DNA from: Circinella umbellata
Lineage: Eukaryota; Mucoromycota; Mucoromycetes; Mucorales; Lichtheimiaceae
Length of the DNA: 41,225 nucleotides
Assembly: GCA_025093555.1 (NCBI GenBank)
Contig: JAIWNF010000129.1
Span: forward strand, 1 to 41,225
Reading direction: 5' to 3'
In this document: in pieces, positions 1 through 10,623 of the stretch
Numbering within the stretch: the first letter of the stretch is position 1
Layout: every line of letters starts with the position of its first letter
Translations under genes and position numbers: made by a program
Notes under the pieces: model-generated
Databases searched by the model: none
Seen by the model: the letters and a program-made list of their open reading frames with translations, nothing else
What the model was told of the DNA's origin: nothing

Positions 1-139
1 CAACCAATTTCGCGATTCTTGGCGGCATGCAAGAAGACGAAGCAGCAGAGACATGAGAACCGGATTCGCTTATCATATCATCTTCGATATGATGATCAGC
101 AGTGGCAGATGGAATGAGATTTTCTTGATGGTTAGACAT
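1..139 (-). CDS. 5' end of an unknown leftward gene (partial)
   Basis: An ATG at 137-139 on the minus strand opens 46 codons with no stop, and the frame runs off the left edge. The peptide starts MSNHQENLIPSA and is rich in Ser, His, Asp and Glu, like the low-complexity start of many fungal regulators or Gag proteins. No domain is visible. The dispersed repeat at 271 lies upstream, so this could be the Gag start of an element whose LTR is that repeat. That is an inference only. It could equally be an unrelated gene or a chance reading frame. Confidence 0.35.
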   Translation of the reverse strand, partial: MSNHQENLIPSATADHHIEDDMISESGSHVSAASSSCMPPRIAKLV

Positions 140-180
140 AGTGTAGTTAAAATAAGGTAAGTGGATAGTAAAAATTAAAA

Positions 181-199
181 TGTGTGTGTGTGTGTGTGT
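181..199. repeat. (TG)n microsatellite
   Basis: A short run of about nine to ten TG units lies between the start of the partial gene and the dispersed repeat. Confidence 0.9.
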
Positions 200-381
200 T
201 TATAAAAAAATATAAAATAAAATGAGAATAGAGATTTCGATAGAGAACGAGGAATTCGTTGAAAAAAATGTTATATCAATCAAATATAATAAAATAAAGG
301 AGACGTAAATAAGTCAACGAGACCCAAAAGAACAATAATTGAACTGAAGTTTATTAAAATAAAATATTATCTCTATTTATA

Positions 382-1440
382 TTAGGGATCTTAGTACAAT
401 CCGGATTTATAAACCGATCCGTTTTTCATACGGATTGGATCGGATTCGGATTGTGTCTCAACGGATTCGGATCGGATTCGGATCGTAATTCTACAATCCG
501 GATTGTAAACGGATTGAGATCTATGGATCTGTCGGATTTTTCTGATCCGTCATTATAATTATAGAGTAATGGATCAAAGTTTTAACAATACTGTGGTAAG
601 GTATATATATATATTCAAATAAAGAAGAGAGTAAGTTTTTGTATACTATTATATACTTGAATAGAGCAGTTGAAAAGAAAAGTAGTAATGGCTTTAATAT
701 AGAAAAAAAATATTTGAAAAGAAAAAAACAAACATTGAAGATTAAAAAGAGAGATTAATGAACTTAATTATTATAAAAAGAATTATGAACTTTAATTTGG
801 TTGTAAACAGAAAAGGTAAACTTATACCTCTTTTTTATTTCAGCACACTACTCGCCCCCACAAAAAAAAATCCACGTCATGTTATATTTCTACCACCACC
901 ATAATTTTTTTTTCACTATAAACTTTTTTATCACTATAACTTTTTTTTTACTACTATAACTTTCCCACTATAATTTTTTTCAACTATAACTTTCTTTTCC
1001 ATTGTAACTTCTTTTTTCCCATATTATAACTTTTTATTACTACAATTTCTTTTTACTACAATTCTTTTTTTATTATAACTTATTTATTTCCTATTATGTT
1101 TTTCAAACCAAAATAATAAAATCATCTAAAAATAATGCACCTTTGTTACCAATGTTTTACTTTTCTTAAATGATCTCAAACGACTACCAGACACAATCTT
1201 GTAAAACACCCTCTCTCATGAAAAAATACTGTGACATCTACTATATAGCCTAGACTTTCATCTAATTGATTCTTTTGCATTACGGATTATGGATTCAATC
1301 CGGATTTTCACGAAACGGATTCGGATTGCAATTTTCTAATCCGTGGACAATCCGGATTTCTGAAAATCCGATCCGTTTCAAAACGGATCAGATTCGAAAT
1401 GGTGCCAATCCGATCCGGATCGGTCTACTAAGAACCCTAA
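382..1440. mobile_element. Non-autonomous TIR transposon inside repeat A
   Basis: The insert starts TTAGGGATCTTAGTA and ends with the inverse of TTAGGGTTCTTAGTA (14 of 15 match). It is flanked by TTTATA at 376-381 and 1441-1446. The sister repeat at 10624-10839 has a single TTAATA at this point (10729-10734), which marks the near-empty site. Both ends carry many CGGAT/ATCCG motifs in both orientations (about 400-580 and 1283-1432), typical of subterminal transposase-binding arrays. The centre is AT-rich and encodes nothing credible. The 6-bp duplication does not identify the superfamily. Confidence 0.85.
898..1085 (+). repeat. Degenerate tandem repeat, ACTATAACTTTTTT-like
   Basis: About nine irregular units of roughly 16-24 bp built on CACTATAACTTT plus a T run fill the centre of the non-autonomous element. 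Confidence 0.7.
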
Positions 1441-1551
1441 TTTATATGAATCTTATTATCAGTGGGATATATTGATATATGTATATGTAAGATTTATATT
1501 TGTCATGGCCGTGTGAATTATGAATATAAGATTAATGATATTAAGATTAGA

Positions 1552-2100
1552 CTTTGAGCGGTTGACGATATGATATATCTACACAGCTGTAACCTTATAT
1601 CATTATAGAAGACGGACTTCTGTGTTCTTATAAATCATGGTCCAAATAGGAAATACACGAAATGTCAGCAAAGCATAATTAAAGATATGCTATACTTTAA
1701 TAATTAGAATGACAAATAATTATCTTTATGAATAATATGTGTTGGATACAACATATATAAATACCATTCAAAATAATAATAATAAAATAATCAATTAATT
1801 AACGAAGGAACTTATCAACGAACTGAGCAATTGAACTATCTATCTATCTAATTATCAATTAGTCTACTTGTTTCTTATTTTACTTCCTCACCTTCTTTAT
1901 AATCATTTCCCTTGTGGTATAATTTATTGTGTTTCATCTACCGAAGAATCCTAGTTATTACTATTAACGTTAAGGTGCGGCGATTAGTCATATAAATTTA
2001 CAACGGATCTGATATTTTGACACGGAGCGTGTGAGGTTTTGTGGCCTCATACCTCTGGATCTTAGTCAAGTAGTTCAACTGTGATTTAATTGGCTCAGAC
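1552..2100. other. AT-rich stretch without a gene
   Basis: No open frame of note. It holds a hairpin near 2028-2052 (GTGTGAGG pairing with CCTCATAC across an 8-nt loop, one G-T pair) and a short CTAT run near 1838-1850. Confidence 0.6.
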
Positions 2101-2106
2101 GGTAGA

Positions 2107-2880
2107 TTGTTCTGCCTGCCCGTGTCGATCATAGACCCCTATTTTTTATATTTTCTTAACTTTCCTTTTTCAACTACTTCTTTGAAGCTTTATCTTAATT
2201 ATTTTTATTTATTTTTATTATTTTTATTCATGATTCAATCCTACTCTATTCTCTCATTATCTGTTTCCCCCAGCAATCATCCTTATTACGCCATTTATTT
2301 TTCTTTATATTTTTCTTTATTGTGCTTTGAACTTTAACACATCTTCCTTTCAACCTTCTTTTCATAACTTTATTTCAAATATTCCTCTTATTTACCGTGA
2401 TTATTATCGCCGCCCGTTTATTTCACTCTATTATCTCGAACTTTATTATTTCCTATTCTGTTGCTGTCAATCTCTCATCGCGCTCATATATTTCTCTAAC
2501 TTTATTTTTCTTCTAACTTTATTATTTCATTACTCTGTTGTCATCCACTTTTAACCCGCTCATTTATTTTTCCTAACTTTATTCTTACTATGCTGTTGTC
2601 AATTACTTGTCATTCCGCTTATTTATCGCTTCAACCTTATTTTTGCTATCCTGTTGTCACTTTTATCATCATTTATTTTTTCCCTCTCACTACGATTATA
2701 TTATAGTTAAATCTCCTTTTATTCATTTCGATCGTATCCTCATCCTATCCTCTCGTAAAACCTTATTATTATTTCTTTTATCTCTCTGCTGTCATCATCA
2801 ATCTCCATCTATTTTTCTTTTGTATCTCCCCTTATTAGAGGTCGACTACGATCTCATCAATATTTCTAATTAGTAGTAAT
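2107..2880 (+). repeat. Pyrimidine-rich tract with degenerate repeats
   Basis: The plus strand is nearly all T and C for about 770 bp. Between about 2450 and 2800 the phrase CTGTTGTCA followed by TTATTT...CTAACTTTATT recurs at spacings of about 60-75 bp. Open frames here (for example 2107-2337 and 2607-2873) are long only because pyrimidine-rich DNA lacks stop codons. I do not regard them as genes. Confidence 0.6.
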
Positions 2881-2913
2881 TTTATTTACATTATATTTCT
2901 TTTTTTTTAAAAC

Positions 2914-2940
2914 GTTTTGCCTTAGTATAAAAGGCAAAAC
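2914..2940. other. Perfect hairpin (10-bp stem, 7-nt loop)
   Basis: GTTTTGCCTT at 2914-2923 pairs perfectly with AAGGCAAAAC at 2931-2940. It follows a long T run and lies 130 bp before the retroelement LTR. Its function is unknown. Confidence 0.7.
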
Positions 2941-3070
2941 TCTAATAAACACTCGAGGACGAATCTGGCTCTTTCGCTCCGGTATAATAACTTTTGGTTA
3001 AATTTTATTTTTATTCTTTTTTTATTTTTGATATTTTCTTTTGAAATCGTTGTGAGATTCTTTGGGATAA

Positions 3071-3447
3071 TGTAATAGCGCATGACTGATTATTATATAC
3101 TTACAATCAGGTTCTATCAGCCAGTTTATGAGGAAGCGTAATAGTTAAGATATTGGTAGAAAGAAAGGGGCTCGAGAATATATATGATAAAAACGAATTA
3201 CTGTTTCCTGGTTGTCAGGAAACCCTTTATTTATATATGTCAAAATATCAGGGGCTAATTTACATCTAACTAATATATATCTAATATCAATGATCAACAT
3301 TTCTATATAGAATAACTATCCTAATATTTCTATATCCAACCATGTGCTCAACCATGCTATCGTCTATCCTTAGTATTCCGCGGATAAGCATGTAGATCAA
3401 CAACCTTATGGTTGAATATATCGTCGTAATGGTCTTACACCATTACA
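3071..3447 (-). repeat. 3' LTR of the gypsy element
   Basis: 377 bp with ends TGTAAT...ATTACA. It differs from the other LTR by five substitutions and a few single-base indels. All five substitutions carry A or T here against G or C in the other LTR, and four of them fall in CpG. Confidence 0.95.
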
Positions 3448-3456
3448 TTCTCCCCC
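3448..3456 (-). other. Polypurine tract
   Basis: On the minus strand GGGGGAGAA abuts the 3' LTR directly. This is the expected place for the plus-strand primer of reverse transcription. Confidence 0.75.
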
Positions 3457-3982
3457 ATCTATATAACGTCCACCTATCAATGTAAGAGTGCTGGGGTATC
3501 TCGCCGTCAATCCGTCGACATCGTCCAAGTACTTCTTGATTTGCGTCAGTTTCGTATGTCGTCCTTGGTTTGCTAGCATGTTGTCAATGCGTCGATTTGC
3601 GAGTAGGATATACACCGTCCTTAGTGAATTGTCTAAGTAGTATCGTATGCTGGAACCCTTCACAGCAGTGACGGAAACGTTTTTCGTCAACCTAATCGTC
3701 TGCTTCTATCATCCAATATTATCTAAAATCCAAAATCGTCGAAGCAATAACAAGCCGGGTTTAGGCCCTCCCCCCTCAATATACCGTCTTGAGAAAGGAA
3801 CAGAGAATGAGCAAAAAGCGTCTGCAGCATTAGGAGCTAAAAAAAAAAATTGTAGAAAAAGAATCGTCTTTTCAAAAGAGAGTGAAGTAAAAAAATAAAA
3901 TAAAATAGTCTCTTTTTTTTTTTTTGTAACACCAAAACCAAAGAGGAAAAATAACAATAAAAAAAATACTTAATAAATATTT
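3457..3982 (-). other. Non-coding 3' leader of the gypsy element
   Basis: This lies between the end of pol and the polypurine tract. No domain is recognised in its open frames. It carries about a dozen CGTC words on the plus strand, as dense as in the coding part, which shows that the word is not a product of the protein sequence. Confidence 0.6.
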
Positions 3983-5391
3983 TTATCGTCTTCGTAATTG
4001 TTTTGGTGGTCGTCCCCGTCGTCGCTTAGGTGGAGATACATCATCTCGTACATCCTTAGCAGGTTGTTGCTTTGAAGTAAGATATTCTTGCAATATTTTT
4101 GGAGCATTTTCCAAATGCGTCGCTGGTTCCCAAGTAGCTTCATGTAACGGATAGCCTTTCCATTTTACAAGGTACTGTAGCTTGTTTCTTCGTATACGAT
4201 CGTCAAGAATAACTTCAACTTCAAATTCATCGTCAGAACTATTGGTAATCACAGGAGGAGGTCGTTCAGGTCGTCGATCCTTATCGTCTGGTTCCAAATA
4301 TTCCTTGAGAGCACTAATATGAAAAACATTATGTGCTTTAATCGTCGCCGGCAGATCAAGCTTATATGCAACTGAGCCAATCCGTTTTAATATTTTGTAA
4401 GGACCAGCCCACCGTGGAAGCAGTTTCTTAGTTGGTGCATTGGAATAAACATCAGGATTAAGATGTGCCGTCTTAACTAAAACTTGATTTCCAACTTCAA
4501 GCACCAAATCACGTCGTTTCCGGTTAGCATACATAGCTTGTCGTTCCGTTGCTTCTTTAATAGATTGAGTAACGTCGATCCGAATGGCATCCAAACGCTT
4601 AGCAAGGGCATCAGCATATGCATTATTTACCGCGTCATTACCTTGTCGGAGTGCTGGTGATACATGTCGTCCCAAATCCGCATAAAAAGGCGTCAATTTT
4701 ATTGATGCATGCTTGGTATCATTATATGTATGTTCCAACACAGGAAGCCATTCGTCCCAATCCTTCTGATTATATGCCACATAACGTCGTAACATGTCTT
4801 CAAGACTACGGTTTGTGCGCTCAGTCTGACCGTCTGATTCTGCGTGCATACTAGAAGAAAGTCGTCTCTGAACTCCTAATAGTTTGGTTAAGGCCGTCCA
4901 AAATTTAGAAGTGAAGCGTACGTCTCGATCTGATACAATGTCATTTGGCAATCCATGTTGTCGATATATTTCGCGCAAAAATAGGTGAGCAAAATCCTCT
5001 GCTGTATCTGTCGTCTTGCAAGGAGCGAAATGAGCACGTTTCGAAAAGCGATCAACAAAAACGGCAATTGCATCAAAATGGCGAGGCGTCTTGGGCAAAT
5101 GTACAATAAAATCCACCGAAATAGAAGTCCATCGTCCTTCGGCTATTTGTAGCGGTTGAAGTAATCCGGCAGGTTTTTATTCGTCGACTTAGTCCGTTGG
5201 CATAGGTCACAAGTAGCAATATAACGTCGAACAGTCTTGTTCATATGTGGCCAAAAGTATGTCCGGCAAAGTCTTTCCATTGTGGCGTCAATACCTCTAT
5301 GTCCTGCTACTGGTGCATCATGAGCGTCATGCAAAATTGTATTGAGTAGCGTTGGCATTCGTGGTACACAAAGAAGTCGTCTTCCATCCAT
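3983..5391 (-). pseudogene. Integrase plus chromodomain (end of pol)
   Basis: Two frames, 5143-5391 and 3983-5116, form one integrase. The first holds the zinc-binding region (H...H in GHRGIDATME..., then CDLC). The second is the DDE core, beginning MDFIVHLPKTPRHFDAI, with a D in FVDRF, a D in YNDT and an E near TERTNRSLEDML. It is followed by a linker and a chromodomain (YLVKWKGYPLHEATWEP, about residues 310-345), and it ends in a basic RRRGRPPKQLRRR tail. The chromodomain places the element among chromoviruses, whose integrases are thought to be guided to chromatin marks. A frame break between the two parts inactivates this copy. Confidence 0.93.
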
Positions 5392-5399
5392 TTACGATA

Positions 5400-6858
5400 A
5401 ATAATACCATCGTCTAAAGAATATTCGTCATTATCGTCATTTGTTCGTAATTGGATAAGTTCAGCCCAAAAAGAATCGTCAGCATAATGCTTTGCACAGT
5501 CTTTGCCAAACGTCTCCCCCCTCACTGAAAGAACAATAGAATAAAGTTCCATAGAAACGTCTGGATGGGAAGGCTCAGAAGGTGGTCGTTTGGAGAGCGC
5601 GTCTGCACCGGTATTTTCTTCTCGAGGAATATGGTGCACGTCAAATCGATATGACATCAATTTTTCCAACAAGCGAATCTGATGTTTGGATAAATTCTTA
5701 CTCTTGGAATGCATCGTCGATATCGCTCGATTATCAGTATATACTGTGAATTTTTTATCGTCGAGATGATGTCTCCATTGGTCAATACAATAAGAAACGG
5801 CCAATAATTCTTGTTCATGTACTGGGTAATTCAGCTCTGCACTTTTTAACGTCCTTGAAGCATAGGCAACAGGGTGCAATAAACCGTCGTCCTGAACTTG
5901 ACTGAGAATACCACCAATTGCAACCGTAGATGCAGCGTCAGTATGCAAATAAAAATGGCGGTCAGGATCCGGAAGAGCCAAAACTGGTGCTGTGGTTAAA
6001 CGTCGCTTTAATTCAACAAAAGCTTTTTCACAATTATCGTCCCATTCCCAAGGTACATCTTTTCGAAGAAGTCGTGTCAAAGGAGCCGAAACCGTCGCAT
6101 AACCATGACAATATTGCCTATAAAAATTACACAATCCCAAAAATGATTGAACGTCTGCAATATTTTTTAAAGTAGGCCACTTCTTAATAGCGTCAAGTTT
6201 ATGTGGATCACACTTAACTTTATCACCAGATACAATATGACCAAGGAATTCCAATTCCGTTTTTCCAAACTCACACTTAGAACTTTTGCATAAAGTTTGT
6301 GTCGTCGAAGCGGGTAAGTACGTCGCGAAGATGTCGAAGATGGTCGTCTGTTGACTTGCTATAAATAAGAATATCGTCCAAATAAATGATAACACAGACA
6401 TCCAACAGGTCGCGAAAAATATCTTGCATCAGTCGCATAAAAGTACCAGGTGCTGACGTCAACCCAAAAGGCAGAACCGTAAATGCATAAGATCCATAGC
6501 GCGTCAAGAAACTAGTCTTATCTTGGTCTTCTTTTCGTAAACGGATTTGATGATATCCACTGCGTAAGTCAAGCTTCGAAAGAATACGAGCACCTCGAAG
6601 CTGAGCAATAAGATCGTCTGTTCGAACCAGTGGATATTTGTCCTTGATCGTCAACATGTTGAGAGCTCGATAGTCAACCACCATTCGTAAAGATCCATCC
6701 TTCTTACTTACAAAAAGCACAGGGCTACCGTAAGGAGCGTTGGAAGGGCGAATCCAACCTTTAGCAAGTAAATCGTCCAACGTCTTTTTTAATTCAGCTA
6801 ATTCGCGAGTTGAAAGTCGGTAAAGACGTTGTGCTGGTGGTTTCGAGCCAGGTTCCAA
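5400..6858 (-). pseudogene. Reverse transcriptase and RNase H
   Basis: The 6277-6858 frame carries RT fingers and palm: GWIRPSNAPYGSPVLFVSKK, then LDLRSGYHQIR with a catalytic Asp, then IIYLDDILIYS with the YLDD catalytic box. The 5307-6401 frame continues with the RT thumb (FLGLCNFYRQYCHGYA) and RNase H (LHTDAAS..., HEQELLAVSYCIDQWRHHL, FTVYTDNRA, and GADALSKRP at the end). The two frames overlap out of register near 6280-6400, a frameshift between palm and thumb. Catalytic residues are preserved, which suggests fairly recent loss of function. Confidence 0.95.
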
Positions 6859-7400
6859 AGGAATAGCGTGGTCAACATGTCGTTTGGGAGGAGACCAGGA
6901 GGTAAATCGTCTGGAAAGCAGTCGTTATATTCGTCCAACAATTGAGTCAAACCAGGTACAGTAGCATTTTCACCGTCGAAAATAATTTTTTCTGAATGCA
7001 GTACAACAAAACCGTCGTCATATAAATTATTTATAAGTTTGTTGCTAGCACAATGCGAAACATACTGTACTTCCATCGGCGAAGGTATTGAACGTGGTTT
7101 TACTGAATTAGTTCGCCAGTTGATATCAGGGTTTTCGTCGTAAAGCCAGCTTTTTCCAAGAATAACGTCATGAGCGTCGCTGACAATACCAGAAAAAAGT
7201 CGTACAGATGAAGTGAAGTCGTCCATTACTACGGTTGCGTCCAAGTAGCATGTTGAATGAGTTTGATAGTCGTCTGCAAGTTTTAAGAAAGAACCAGTGT
7301 TGAAAAAGTATTTTTGACCAGGTTTGTTTTCTCAAGAAAAGACACCATCACGAAGTCATGTGTGGCACCACTATCAATGAGAATCCTAGCACTATGCCCA
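6859..7400 (-). pseudogene. Aspartic protease region of pol
   Basis: On the minus strand DSGATHDFV (about 7350-7376) is the retropepsin active-site motif. Further along, DVILGKSWLYDENPDINW in the 6798-7244 frame is the usual C-terminal half of gypsy proteases. The two halves are in different frames. It should process the Gag-Pol polyprotein in the particle, but the frame breaks make that impossible here. Confidence 0.8.
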
Positions 7401-7639
7401 TTTATAGTACCATCACGTCGGATTAAAATATGCTTTTCCTGCATATTTTTTAAATTAACACCTCCATCTGAAAAACCACAAAAATAATCTGATTCACATA
7501 TAAAATTAACGTCTTTATTGTGGTAAATATTTGAACTAGATAATGAACGTCTATACTAGTTTTCCTTGAGTTTTGGTCGGACCTTTGCAGGCCCTCGTCG
7601 CACTGAAAATCGTCTGCCGCTTTAACTAATAGTTTTTTA

Positions 7640-9470
7640 TTTTTTATTTGCTCTTGGTCAGAAACGTCGCAAAAGAGGCACCAACAGGGATGGGCTTGGC
7701 TGTGGTGTAATTAGTTTTTTCCACGGCCTTTTCCATGAGGTCGAGAAAAACGGCGACCCCCATTATTATTATCACCATGTCGTCCACCATTATTTTTATT
7801 TTTAGGTGTATAATCCTTAAACGTCGGGCAATCACGTCCAAAGTGACCTTTCTCATAGCAACGGAAACAACGATTTTCTTCATACACCTTTTTAGATGAA
7901 AGGCCGCTGCTTGGCCATTTCGTTTGTGCCGGAAGTGTTCCGTATTGTCAACTTCCATAGGTGTAGGACCACCCGAAGAGGAACTGGGTGCTTGAGAATT
8001 TGGTCCTACTGCAGAAGACGTCGCTCCACTAAGGGTATATGGACCAGAAAGCAAATGACCACGAGACGAACGGAAAGGACTTGATTCGCCATATGATCCG
8101 TCAAAACGCTCTGCTAAATGAATAGCTTCGTCGAGTGTTTTTGGTAGCTCGTGATGCAAGTGAGCGGCCACTCCAGGTTTTGCACCTTCGATGTACCGGT
8201 TAAGTGATTCAGTCTCATGAATAAAACCGGCACCGTCCATTAAACCAAGGAACGCCTGAGTATATTGCGTCACAGTACCATGCTGTTTGCATTTGGCCCA
8301 AGCTCGTCGTCGCAACTGGGTGCTATTGGTTGGTAACCAGCGTCCTCTAAAAACGTCGCAAAAAGGCTCCCAAGAGTCTGGCATCATCTTTCGTATTGTT
8401 TCCATACGGAACCAACGTATGGCATCGTCTCTTAAAGAAAGCACAGCAACACCAACCTTTTTCTCATCAGGGAGGCCAATGAGTTTGAAGTAATGATCAA
8501 AGGCAAAAAGCCATGCTTCTACGTCTTCTGGTTTGCCTTTTCCAGTAAAGAGCAACGCTGGTTGCGGTACCTTGAATCCTTGGAGAGCAGAAGGGGTGGC
8601 CTTTTTTTTTGTCGTGGATGCCGATCACGGTTACTTTCGTCGCTGCTATTGCTGCTGCTGCTGCTGCTCCCCCCACTGGAGAATTTGCGTTGTGGTAAGG
8701 TGGCATGAATGGAGGCCCATGAACCAGTAACGTCATTTTTTATAGCTGGTTCGGTGCTGGCCTGGAGCACAGGTTGTGGAGGTTGGTGGTGGTGGTGGTG
8801 GCGCTGATGATGATGATGGTTGTGGTTGTGGTGATAAGGATGATGCAAGATGTGAAAACATCTCGCGCAACTGATCCATTTGTTCTTGATGCTGTTTTTG
8901 CTGTTGAGTGGCATCGTCGCGCATTTGTTGAATCGAAGCAGCCAGGTTCGAAGTCGTCTCAGCAAAATTAGAATCGGCGCTGCCCATAGCATCACCTAAG
9001 CGTCGCTCCATATTGGCAAAGGTAGCAGTTGACTCTTGCAATTGTGCGACCACACGGTCATTAGCTTCGTCCAATGCAAGTAAGCGAGCAGTCGTCTCCG
9101 AAAGTTCATGGCGGATGCCACGGAAATGACCATCGGTAGTCGTCGCATGGTCTTGCAACCCCTGAATGGTAACTTGCAGATCAGTATCGGCAACAGGGGT
9201 TGGAGTCGTCGCTTCATTCGAAGCTGAGGCAACAGGGGTAGTTGTACCACCTGTTCGTCCAAGGTTGGGAGCCGAAGCTGCAGAACCGGTCGTCTGGTCA
9301 AGGCGTCGAAGGGGGTGATCTTCTTGGTGTTGCATTATGTTATTTATTCCAGGATAAGAATGATCGGTATCAGAGGAATCGGGTTGAGTAGAGGTAGTAA
9401 TAGAAGTACGACGAAACTTGAGTTTTTTTGAGAGTTTATGAAAAAGGGTTCTAAAAACGTCCGAGACCAA
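7640..9470 (-). pseudogene. Gag
   Basis: The start at 9470 (MVSDVFRTLFHKL) leads into a Thr/Ser/Pro-rich region and a long coiled coil (ELSETTARLLALDEANDRV..., about residues 115-210). A frame break follows near 8733, then the conserved gypsy Gag core (GKPEDVEAWLFAFDHYF..., 7644-8555). A zinc knuckle, CFRCYEKGHFGRDC, is readable near 7825-7875 but in a third frame. At least three frame changes are needed to join the parts. Gag would form the particle and bind the genomic RNA through the knuckle. Confidence 0.85.
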
Positions 9471-9642
9471 GAGAAGACTCGTTAGAAAATATTCTTTTTT
9501 ATAATCGGTTAAGAGAAACCGTGTGTATATGATAAACGTCTCATATATAAGCCCAGCTCATAAAATAACGTCGAGCAAAGATGAATTATTATATTTATCT
9601 TATTTTTCAAAAAAAAAAAAAAAAATAATAAAAATAATAAAA

Positions 9643-9657
9643 CCGCTGTCGCTACCA
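9643..9657 (-). other. Primer-binding site
   Basis: Two bases inside the 5' LTR the minus strand reads TGGTAGCGACAGCGG, which complements a tRNA 3' end of ...GCTACCA. The first eight bases match the initiator-Met-type site used by yeast Ty elements. The later bases differ, so the primer tRNA is uncertain. Confidence 0.6.
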
Positions 9658-9659
9658 AT

Positions 9660-10035
9660 TGTAATAGCGCATGACTGATTATTGTATACTTACAATCGGG
9701 TTCTATCAGCCAGTTTACGAGGAAGCGTAATAGTTAAATATGGTAGAAAGAAAAGGGGCTCGAGAATATATATGATAAAAACGAATTACTGTTTCCTGGT
9801 TGTCAGGAAACCCTTTATTTATATACGTCGAAATATCAGGGGCTAATTTACATCTAACTAATATATATCTAATATCAATGATCAACATTTCTATATAGAA
9901 TAACTATCCTAATATTTCTATATCCAACCATGTGCTCAACCATGCTATCGTCTATCCTTAGTATTCCGCGGATAAGCATGTAGATCAACAACCTTATGGT
10001 TGAATATATCGTCGTAATGGTCTTACACCATTACA
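9660..10035 (-). repeat. 5' LTR of the gypsy element
   Basis: 376 bp, the partner of the LTR at 3071-3447, with the same TGTAAT...ATTACA ends. It retains all the CpG sites that are lost in the left copy. Confidence 0.95.
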
Positions 10036-10113
10036 TGTTATCTATCTTGTCATTTCTCTTTTTGTTGCCTATCAACTGTCTTCCACTCCTTTACTTTGGT
10101 CTTGTAGGGGGTA

Positions 10114-10353
10114 TTGACACGTTGTGTGGTAGTTTCGTTTGGTCAGACCAAAGAAAAGGTTCACGTGATATGTGATTTAGAATTAGATCCTTGGGTGGTC
10201 ATGTGACCACTTAAGTACATATAAATATGGGCGGTTCAACCGCAAAATAATAAATCTTGATCTTTTCTATCCCTTTTACTTTTACTTTTACCTTTTTCTT
10301 TCGATTGATTTTTGACAGACTTTACAACAAGGGAAACTCTACCACGTGTCAAC
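10114..10353. repeat. Possible small TIR element
   Basis: TTGACACG...TGGTAG...TTT at 10114-10135 is inverted at 10334-10353 with a 5-bp and a 2-bp gap. A direct copy of GCACGTTGTGTGGT follows at 10358. No target duplication is visible. It may be a MITE or part of an old LTR. Confidence 0.35.
10138..10243. promoter_or_regulatory. Cluster of three short perfect palindromes by a TATA-like box
   Basis: TTTGGTC-A-GACCAAA (10138-10152), GTGGTCA-TG-TGACCAC (10195-10210) and GCGGTT-C-AACCGC (10231-10243) lie in 106 bp, with ATATAAATA just before the third. They look like dimeric-regulator sites in a promoter or LTR U3, but no gene follows closely. Confidence 0.35.
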
Positions 10354-10623
10354 TTCGGCACGTTGTGTGGTGCGTTTTCTGGCCTCACCCACTTAACAAC
10401 AAAGGTCGAGACCTAAAATCTTATTTCTGGTCTTTATTGGCTCGGATGGAAAATGTATTCTTCCGTAGTCAATCATACTATTCCCTTTTCTGTCTATCAA
10501 AACCCATCGCCTCAATCCGTTATCATTTATTTCTTTTCTACCTTTCTTTACTTTATCAATTATATTATTTTATTAATATGTTTGTTATTTTTTTATTATC
10601 TTTATTATTCCTTTTTCATTATA
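10244..10623. other. AT- and pyrimidine-rich stretch without a convincing gene
   Basis: A 144-codon frame starts at 10257, but its product is a run of Phe, Leu, Tyr and Ser from pyrimidine-rich DNA, with no domain. Confidence 0.5.

Larger units (their letters stand above)
271..1551. repeat. Dispersed repeat A, copy 1 (interrupted)
   Basis: Positions 271-381 and 1447-1551 match 10624-10839 almost base for base. Copy 1 is split by the 1,059-bp insert at 382-1440. The repeat is about 216 bp when uninterrupted. It may be an LTR fragment, but it has no TG...CA ends and I could not find a primer-binding site, so the class is open. Confidence 0.8.
3071..10035 (-). mobile_element. Ty3/gypsy LTR retrotransposon (chromovirus), decayed
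   Basis: A 6,965-bp element reads on the minus strand. It has two near-identical LTRs, a primer-binding site beside the right (5') LTR, a polypurine tract beside the left (3') LTR, and gag, protease, reverse transcriptase, RNase H, integrase and chromodomain in that order. This is the order of Ty3/gypsy chromoviruses. Several frameshifts and stops separate the parts, so this copy should not be autonomous. The 5 bp outside the LTRs (GATAA and TGTTA) do not match, so no target duplication is visible. Its GC content is clearly higher than that of the flanks, and its sense strand is enriched in GACG. Confidence 0.95.

Noticed and set aside
2060..2132. tRNA-like A-box phrase TGGCTCAGACGG followed by GTGTCGATC
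   Set aside because: Spacing between the two boxes is too short, and no cloverleaf or acceptor pairing can be drawn.
2107..2873. Chain of open frames on the plus strand rich in Phe, Leu, Tyr and Ser
   Set aside because: Pyrimidine-rich DNA has few stop codons; no domain, no splice pattern, no conservation visible.
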